A stretch of DNA of 64,000 bases from Silene noctiflora (taxonomy: Eukaryota > Streptophyta > Magnoliopsida > Caryophyllales > Caryophyllaceae): positions 21,579 to 85,578 of the forward strand of contig VHZZ01003738.1 in assembly GCA_009801015.1 (NCBI GenBank), read 5' to 3'. Positions 56,329 through 64,000 of the stretch are shown piece by piece. The notes below the pieces were generated by a model. That model saw only the letters and a program-made list of their open reading frames with translations. It was not told the origin of the DNA and ran no database searches. Position numbers and translations under genes: made by a program. The stretch's first letter is position 1; each line of letters opens with the position of its first letter.

Positions 56329-59300
56329 CATCTCCAACCATAATTAAAGGTCCGATCACTATTACCAATAGAATCTGGGCTATATCCGGCAGATTTCCGG
56401 GCCTGTGTGGGCCCACCACTGCTTTTTGGGCTTGGGGTGTTAAGGAATTGATAATGGGCCGATCCGCCCGAGCTAGTGGACTCACCTCCACTTGGGCCCA
56501 ATGGAGATCTCTTTGTTGTTGGAGAAGAGTGGTTCCAAGGAGATGGTGATGATGACCTCGGTTTCGACGGGCCTTGGGTTCGAACCTTGGCTTTCGCCGA
56601 CTTGGTTGGAGCCATGTAGCTTGGTACTCCATCGAAACTCGATTGTCTTGGTTCCCTTCTTGACCTGCAAATGACAGGTCATTATCAATGACGGAACCAG
56701 GATTTCGATGTAAATATTTCAAGGGGGCGAACTGCTAATCTAGTAAGGTGCACTAGGAAAAAAATCAAAAAAATTCATCGTCCACGGAATGAGTGCCCCT
56801 GCTAGACACCCTAGATACACTATTAGTCGTTATATCGTGCACGTATAAACATCATTAGGAATATTAGATCCGTTTGTTAATAAGTCGATGTCGTGAATTA
56901 GCCTAAGGTTTACCATCCAGGATAAGAAAATAATTGAGTTTTGCAAATTACTCAAAGATGTTTAAGGTAAAGCAAATCACGTCCATGACAAATGACACCG
57001 TTCTTTGATTAAAATACCCCTTATAAAAAATATCAAAGGCTGTAAACAAGTGAATGGGACGGAAAGAGCATATAATGTAGAAGCATAAATCAATTGAGAC
57101 TTATTAGTTGTTACCTATACATAGAGGCAGAGTCCCTAAGGGGTGGCTCAATCATGTCCATCTCAACCGTCCTCTCCGAGACAACATCATTGCTAGTGGC
57201 CGCAGTCACGTAGGTTGTTGCATTTGGGCCGGATTTGGCGGCTAGATGAGGCTGTGCCGCCATCCACCTCTCCAGCCAATTCCATCCCCACGGTGGCTTT
57301 TCCATTGCATTGGCGTATGCCGTGATCATCCCATCGTCTATAGCAGGATTTGATTCTATTAGTTGGTACTGCTGCTGTTGCTGCCATTCTCAAAGTTCAA
57401 AATTAATTAAATAATATCACGCCAAATAACTGTCTAATTGATACTATTTCGGATTTTCTAATGCGTGCCCTGAAAATGGTAACAATAATATGAGTATATA
57501 TTTTAATTTTCTTCAAATGGTTTCTTATCATGTACCATCAGAACATCAGAAAATAACGTCACTGAATATCGAGTGAAGACCCCTAAAATAATGGACTTTA
57601 TATAAAGCATGTGAGAGCGTATTACTGAGACTCGATAACTAACCTGAAAATTATAAGCATAAGCAAGAGCACGTTCTCTCATCAAAGCAACATCATGTTT
57701 CTTCACAGAACTCTGTTTAATTTGTTCACAACTTTGATACCTTCCATCCCAATCATCACCATTACTATTAATTCCATTATTATTAGTATGATTACCATCA
57801 TGATTAACATGATGAGCTTGATTCGGAACCTTGTCTTGAACCAGTTGTCGCCTTCGGGCCCGGACTCGAGCCTGGACTCGTACCAGAGCTTGCATGCATC
57901 TCATTGTCATTTGCGCTTGCTTTCTTACGTTGTGGCCTCTTACTAGTGCTTGTAGCCTCACCAACCCTTTTAAGGCACGCAATGCCCGTCGAGCCTGAAA
58001 AATATAAATCGATGCGACTATCATTATCACATATAACAACTTAATACGATGTACAATAGCTTTATAATAGTTTATACGTCTTATTTATTGACTACAACAA
58101 AATGAGCTGTATAACATGTTATGAGACAGTTGATATATAAATGTCTTATTTAACAATTTCCACACGATATAAATTAAAAAAAAAAATATATTTCAAATCG
58201 ATTACCAGATATCCCCTGTAGTGTGATTGAATCAATGTAGCAGCGATATCTTCCCTAGAGTGACGACTATAACCGGCCAATTGAACAACCTTAGCAGCCG
58301 CTTGTGCTGCCGCCACTGCTGCCTTAGCGGCTGCTGCAGTGGCGGCAGCAACAGCTATTGCGTGAGTTTGGTCATCCCTGTTTGGTGACAGTGTGCAGCT
58401 TCCATCATTTGTATATTCCGGTGAGCTTCCGATTGAGTAACGCTCTACTGAAACTACCTCTGGTACTTCATTGTTGCTTTTTTGGAGATTATCTTTCTGT
58501 GACAAAATGCAGTAATTGTCGGATTATTTAGGAAAAAAAATCAAATTCTATTGCACATTTACTAAAAAAACGATCTATTGCAGACCGCGGTTATTTATTA
58601 TAGATAACGAATACAAATTACAAATTATCGACAAATTACATGAAATCTAGCATTTTTTTAGTTTCTTGTTAGCACATCGCGGTTATTTATTATAGTGGAA
58701 TTGCTACTCTACACCATCTCGATTACATTTGCACATATTACATCGTGAGTCAATCCTTCAATTTTGACCTAAGTTATGCCGGGAGGGGGTCAGGCTCGGT
58801 TGAGTTTTCATATTTCAATGTAAATTATCATTTGACCCCCTCTTGACTCAATGATCGACGAGTCATAAACAAACATACGACATCAATAGTTTCATCTGGC
58901 CCCCTTGTTATACACTCCAAGATCCGCAATTGAATCACATTATTATCACATATACGACGATCTTATCAATTTACTAACTTATAAACTAATCTCCTTGCTC
59001 CAAGTTCACAATGGTACAAAACAAGCATCCATGATAGATGATTGAGGGATGATGATGGGGATTGAACATGTAAAAAACACATGATGATGAACAAGCAAGG
59101 GAAGATGTGATAGCCTTAATCTCAAAGGCTCAATCATAAAGTGCAACTTGTGGAATTGGGACCATATACAAAAATACTAATAATAATTGGACACATTTCA
59201 ATTTTCAATGTTGATTCATGGTCCTAATTAAGGGCACTCGTGAATCAAGGTTCCCTACTTCCCCCAACTAAAGGGTTCTTCAATACCTACCTAATTTATT

Positions 59301-60010
59301 AAGTAAGTTGTTACATTTTATTATTACTTTCCTATCAAGAAAGGAACTTTTTTTTATTTATGGTTAGATGAAAAAGTTTAAGCTACTTAACATACAAGTG
59401 AACAATCTAATAAATGGAATGTACTCGATTTTTAGATGACCAGAGAATCCACATATCTGTTATCTTTTTATCAAGTACGTATTTGTAAAATTAAACCTAC
59501 GCGATATGATGCAAACTATACCATATACTCATATTGGCATAAAAGATTGTTTGTTTGTTTTTGCAAATGTAACTTCAAATTTTACTAATTTATTCGTGTT
59601 AAGAAACTTAAATTACTATCTATTACTACTCAACCATATATTGCAATGTGATAAATTCTAAGGTAAATCCAGAATGCAACATTTTTTATTTCACTTAAAT
59701 TATGGTTTGCTATTTATGCGAAGTATTAATAATTCCAATTTTCTTATTAATTGAGGAATACATTAACGTGGTACACAAAAATCATATCCCACAAAATTGC
59801 AATATTGTTATATTAATCAAGGATTGTGAGTAATTGAAACTCTAAATTTTATAACTCTTAATATACAGGAAATTACACACACACAAAAAAAAATCAATAA
59901 TTTTTTTTAATTAGTGTATGGAGAATGTGATGAATAGGGCATACCTTTTTCTCAGAAGACTTAAAAACCTTCTTGACATTAGAAAACCAACCACCTCTTT
60001 TCTTCCCCAT
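56328..60010 (-). CDS. IQD: IQ67-domain (IQD) calmodulin-binding protein
   Basis: Plant scaffold protein that binds calmodulin and calmodulin-like proteins and links calcium signals to microtubules, membranes or nucleus. Five coding exons: 60010-59945, 58496-58206, 57994-57644, 57380-57115, 56664-56328 (436 residues). The N-terminus [19 protein letters not shown] is the usual basic IQD start. An alanine-rich helix ([20 protein letters not shown]) lies at about 72-92. The IQ67 region begins near 108 with [20 protein letters not shown] (IQ motif) and continues through [17 protein letters not shown] and [15 protein letters not shown]. An exon junction inside the first IQ motif, after YRGYL, is the family's conserved position. 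The C-terminal part has [16 protein letters not shown] and a Ser/Pro-rich basic tail ending [11 protein letters not shown] onward to the family's usual tail. The fourth exon's acceptor lies in a CAG-rich run, so small Gln-number variants are possible. Confidence 0.93.
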
Positions 60011-60500
60011 TTATACAAAAATCACTTTCAAAAAAAAATAAAAAAAAATAAGAGCAAATTAATCCAATAAAATAACAATGACAATCAAATGTTGATTAAC
60101 ATACAATATAACAAGAGTAATTAAGTCTTATACAAGTACTAGTACTCCATCCGCCCTGGTCAATAGTTATCTATGTTTGAATTTCCCGTCACAAAAAGCG
60201 ACAATAGATAACCATTGATTAGAAACAGAGGGGGTATCTGAATGCAAAATGTTACGAAGATCAAAAGATCATACCTTGTTACAAAATATTGATGAAGAAT
60301 AATGATATAGTAGTTGTAGATTAATTTGCAATGTTGGTGAATTTGTATAAGGTTTGATGAATTTTATAAGACATTGTTATGTTATATGAAGAATGTAGTT
60401 AATTAATAGTGAAAAATTAGGAAAGAATGTGATTTTAGGAAGGTCTAGAAAGAAAAAAGGGAGAGATAGAAGGCGAAAATGATAGAAAAGTATGTAGTTT
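60011..60500 (-). other. IQD leader with intron and 5' flank
   Basis: Read on the minus strand, a donor GTAACAAG|GTATGA sits at 60275/60274 and an acceptor-like AG lies close to the ATG, implying a leader intron of about 250 bases. This intron contains the Stowaway MITE at 60145-60234. The promoter should lie at about 60300-60550. Confidence 0.4.
60145..60234. mobile_element. Short Stowaway-type MITE, 90 bases
   Basis: TA flanks at 60143-60144 and 60235-60236. The ends are CTCCATCCGCCCTGGTCAAT and, inverted, CCCCCTCTGTTTCTAATCAA, both leading to GTTATC-type inner words. It is compact and hairpin-forming. Confidence 0.75.
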
Positions 60501-62200
60501 AGGAGTAAGTAGTAACTGACCTGCCGCGGGATCACCGTTATGCATTTATACCTATCACGGGGATTTTCATTGCTCTTGATTCCTACATTTTAGTTCCTCT
60601 TATCCAATCGGATTACGTCACGTCTAAAAAGTTATGGCGGAGCCAAGTAGGGTGAAGGGAAGTCGTCCTTGCTCAACAATGAAAAAATTGAAACTTTTAC
60701 TGAAAATTAGCGATAACAATATATTTAATTTGCTCTATTATATCATTAATCAGTCATCTACTAAATTGAAATTTCCCGCCCTCTAACATGAAATATTTTG
60801 TGTTTATTTCCGAGAGGTTTGTAGCTGCTATTTTGTACCAGATATGCTTTGCGTTAATTACGATATACTCTGTATATATATATATATGATAGCTTATCTT
60901 GGAAACCACGTGTATATTAGGTTAATCACCTTTTTTTAAGGTTACGGACTCTTATTCATCAAAGCATAATCTCGGGTCGAATTGTTCTTTTAGGAGGTTT
61001 ACTGATCATATTTTAACCAACGAAATTAACCTATATGGTTTGAAACTTGACTAGTTATAATTGAATTATTTATAATAAAGTTTACGAAATAAGTTTCAAA
61101 TATTTTATATGAATTTATAATTCGAATATGATATACTTCATATAACAATTTCCTATACAATTTGTTGGTTTCAATTAAAAAAGAGTGTATTGTAAGACGT
61201 AAGTAGTACCCTATAATCAATATATTGTCCTATCGTCTAATAATAATAATGGATATTTAATAAAATGAAGAAAATATAACCAAAAATTAAATTAGCTACA
61301 CAAAATTTGTACTTGGGATTTTCTCCATTTCTAAAAAAGAAATGGAGGTCTTCTACTTCTCAGCGGTTCGGATTAAATTTAGGTCCGATTGAATGGTTAT
61401 ATATTTATTTTGGGAATGAAAAAGTTAATGTCTGAAAATGAAATATATAATATAATTACGTTTGTGAGAGAAAATGGACAGAAAAGAACTAGAGATGGTC
61501 CATTTCCGAAAGAAAGAAGAGAACATCAGAAATTAGGATAGTGACAGCCTAATTACCCAAGGTCCAAGTAATCAATAGATTACCTAATCGAAGGCGCCAA
61601 TGTCTAATATTGTACTTGACAAATATTGTATACTCCATTTATTATCATATTGTTTCTCAGCAAAACAGTCCTAATCTGGTGGATGAGTTGGGAAGGATTC
61701 ATGAAAATTAAATGCCAACATCCAAGTTGCTTTTCTTTTTTAAAATTAAAAATGGAACAACTTTTTAAGTATATTTAACTTAGAGATGATAAAATACGGG
61801 TTTGGGTTGAATACCGGTTGGGCTCACATTAAAATTTGGCCCACAGACAAGCGGTTTTGCGGGTTTGGAACGGATTACCAGGCCAAGCTTTTGTAATTTT
61901 CTTCAAATGTCTTATCTGTAACCGCTTATTTTGGGCCGGATTGGTCGACTTCAATAGATAGGATGACCTATAAATAGCTCTATTTTAATCTGTTGGTTGC
62001 ATATAAGAAGTTCACTTTCATAAAAATTAATTTCACATGATTTTACATTTCACATTAATTGTAAAAACTTGTTTAATGAAATTCGAATGAAGAAAAGTGG
62101 GAAGAATACTATGAAGCTGAGGGAGCAATACTTTTGGTATTATTTTTGAATCAAATTGTAGAAGATTCTCTCAATCCTCCTTTAACTAAAAGAATAAGGG
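60500..62200. other. Gene-poor spacer
   Basis: AT-rich DNA with a TATATATATATATA run near 60876-60890. A degenerate patch of GGGTTTGGGTT, GGCCCA and GCGGGTTTGG words lies at 61795-61960, like the hAT-like element at 16.4 kb. No gene is supported. Confidence 0.4.
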
Positions 62201-62418
62201 GACGTTTGGTTGGGGGTCTTTAGGAAATGAAAGGGAAAGGGAATCAAAGTTGATGATTCCTTTTGTTGTTATTTGTTTGCCTCTTTCAATCATTCCCTTT
62301 ACCCTCTCTTACCCCCTCATCCCTTCAACTCCTTACCCCTCACCCCCCAAGGAAATGAGATTTTATTACCCCCTCACACCCCTCAACCACCTCACTCGCC
62401 AACCACCACCAATACCAC
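62200..62418. mobile_element. Tourist-like MITE interrupted by the LTR element
   Basis: GGGGACGTTTGGTTGGGGGT opens a G-rich then C-rich segment with complementary words (GAAATGAAAGGGAAAGGGAA against CATTCCCTTTACCC). It is probably one MITE whose right end is cut off by the LTR retrotransposon beginning at 62419. Confidence 0.4.
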
Positions 62419-64000
62419 TGTAATACTACGGTTTTCTATGTCTATAGTTACTCTATCGAGTAGGACTTACTCTGTCGAGTAAGTTATGTCAGTTTGGAGC
62501 CAGGCTCTGCCTGATGGGTACTCGATCGAGTAGGTGTNNTACTCGANCGAGTAAGNNTNTCTTAAAGGTTTTGTTAATCAGGTTTTGTTAATAACGCGAG
62601 ATTAATAAGTTTTTACACCGACAGTTCTTTCACAATTCATTATTCATCCTTCTCAAAAGAAAACCTTTCATCAAACAAGAGAAAGCGTAGACTTATCTTC
62701 ATCGCGTTATTAGCAAATCCCAAGGCTAGAGTCGTTGGTTTCTGAGGATCTTTGCACCGTTGTGATCGTCGTCTTGTGGGTAAGATCTAGATACCGTTTT
62801 TATGTTGTTTAGTCGGCTTTGATTAAAACCCTAATTGAGTGTTTTGAGGGTAATTGGGGATATCGTTGTAGTGATTGTGATTGTATGATTATATGTGTTT
62901 AGGAAGTGAATTCGTAGAGGAACACTTTTGATCGTTGGATTGCTATTCAGGTAGGGTTTTCCTACTCGGTTATTGATTTCGTATGTTTGGCTTTATTGTA
63001 ATGTTTATTATGTGTATGGATGTGGATGCTTGATTGTATGCGGTGGTGTGGTGAAGGCGTGGTACTGGTTGTGTTGCGAGGTGTGTCCTCGGCTGAGTGG
63101 AGTCACTTGCGGGAGTGGCTTCACGCCCTTGATTCGCCCTCCGTGGAACCCGCCACGGGAGGGGATATGCACATTAATGAACTTAGGTTTTCGCTCGTTG
63201 CGATGAGCGGGGCTTAGGTGGGAACGGCTGCAGTCCCCCACTGGCAGGGCTACACACCTTGGGTGTGTAGTCAGTGATATGGAGTGGAGGTGGAGTTGGT
63301 GGAGTTGGTGTGGTGTAGCTTGTGCTGTGTTGCTATGTTTGGTTTGTGTTATCAGTAACTGACCCCGTTTTTGTGTTTGTAATCTGTGATGATTCATGCG
63401 GGGATGATGAGCAGCTGTTGAGCAGGTTGTTACGCATGCGCATGAGATGACTGGGAAATCACCACGATTCTAGAAGTCTTCCGCTGAGTTCAGTCTTGAA
63501 GTCGTTGTTAGATTTTTTTTGAGTTGTTGTACTTTTGTTTGAGACAGTTTGGTTAGGCAGTTGTAATCGGTTAAATTCTTTATTTAAATATGTTTCTTTA
63601 TTGTCTATTTGATTATCATTGCCTCGGGAAACCGAGATGGTAGCACATCTATGCCTAAGGTGGGGGTGTTACAAAGTGGTATCAGAGTGACGATCTTGGA
63701 ACCTAAAACAAATGAACCCAATGAACCTAGGGAGTCAAATAAAATGAACACGGGGTAGAACTTGTAGGAGCTCATTCAAAGGCTTGGGAGACGTCCTAAG
63801 GTCGCGAACTCGTCCTACAGCTTTAAACCGGTCACAATGGGGTGTCATGGGGTTGCTATGTGTTACTAGTATGTAATGTGTATGAAGGTTATGATGTTAT
63901 TCGATGTTTTTTTTGAAAACTATATGATGAGATGAACGAAACGATGAAAATAGGAACAAAGTGTATGTGTTATGAGTGGTGGATAGTATGACGTATGATA
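62419..64000 (+). mobile_element. LTR retrotransposon, probably Ty3 type, 5' LTR and leader (cut by window end)
   Basis: The 5' LTR spans about 62419-63673 (1,255 bases), starting TGTAATAC and ending GTGTTACA. Just after it, TGGTATCAGAG at 63677 is a primer-binding site for initiator tRNA-Met. Leader sequence continues to the window edge. The left flank ACCAC is a candidate 5-base target duplication. Only one LTR is in view, so completeness and age cannot be judged. The Ty3 assignment rests on the LTR termini and primer site, not on coding domains. Confidence 0.7.
62450..62560. repeat. Palindromic ACTCGATCGAGT repeats with unresolved bases
   Basis: Four copies or near copies of a TACTCGATCGAGTA palindrome lie inside the LTR near 62451, 62467, 62519 and 62540. 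The six N bases of the window (62538-62539, 62547, 62556-62557, 62559) all fall in or beside the last copies. Confidence 0.85.

Noticed and set aside
56255-56722. 155-codon frame ending in a long Phe run
   Set aside because: It is an out-of-frame reading of the last IQD exon carried through the T homopolymer and the intron edge.
9453-60010. Functional cluster idea linking the ABA receptor, TPP and IQD
   Set aside because: These families meet in stress signalling, but the genes are unrelated in sequence, separated by other genes and on ordinary independent promoters. Plant gene order is usually uninformative at this scale.
63008-63397. 129-codon minus-strand frame in the LTR
   Set aside because: Lies wholly within the LTR, on the strand opposite to the element, with no domain; chance frame.

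Overview
This is a stretch of a flowering-plant (eudicot) nuclear genome. The genes are split by AT-rich GT-AG introns, every recognised protein belongs to a plant family, and the spaces between genes hold MITEs, tRNA-type SINEs, Helitron-like ends and one LTR retrotransposon at the right edge. The recurrent TACTCCGTA motif and the style of the repeats suggest Caryophyllales, but that is a weak inference. Nothing looks prokaryotic: there is no operon, CRISPR array or plasmid feature.

Seven host genes could be rebuilt exon by exon with consistent reading phase: (1) 1702-7273 (+), a PTB1/2-type polypyrimidine-tract-binding protein; (2) 9453-12064 (-), a PYL8/9-type abscisic-acid receptor; (3) 19334-24979 (+), a divergent, N-terminally shortened NOT2/VIP2 subunit of CCR4-NOT; (4) 27967-35705 (+), a PAP/OAS1-superfamily nucleotidyltransferase with a very long disordered tail; (5) 37110-39143 (-), trehalose-6-phosphate phosphatase; (6) 49174-50013 (-), an intron-less-CDS plant J-domain protein; (7) 56328-60010 (-), an IQ67-domain calmodulin-binding protein. 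An F-box/LRR-like relic lies near 8330-8865. PTB and PYL are tail to tail, as are the nucleotidyltransferase and the TPP. PYL and NOT2 diverge across about 5-7 kb rich in repeats.

The accessory DNA is layered. 12.3-17.4 kb carries Helitron-like termini, a 230-bp tandem duplication, a hAT-like element and a long-TIR MITE. 39.5-48 kb holds no coding gene but has several MITEs, three degenerate SINE copies (one split by a later MITE), and a TATA box plus splice-donor arrangement at 47.99-48.12 kb that may be the distant first exon of the TPP gene. 54.1-56.05 kb is a degenerate triplicated non-coding unit carrying a MITE and a SINE. 62.42 kb to the end is the 5' LTR and leader of a Ty3-like element that runs off the window.

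The proteins act in separate processes: RNA splicing, ABA perception, mRNA decay and transcription, RNA-end modification, trehalose signalling, chaperoning, and calmodulin scaffolding. I see no evidence that they form one joint system. The strongest unusual signals are in RNA processing and genome structure: a GC-AG intron and a candidate poison exon in PTB, a divergent NOT2 copy, a possible 8.5-kb 5' UTR intron in TPP, and a 9-bp-TSD MITE family whose unoccupied site can be seen in a neighbouring repeat copy.
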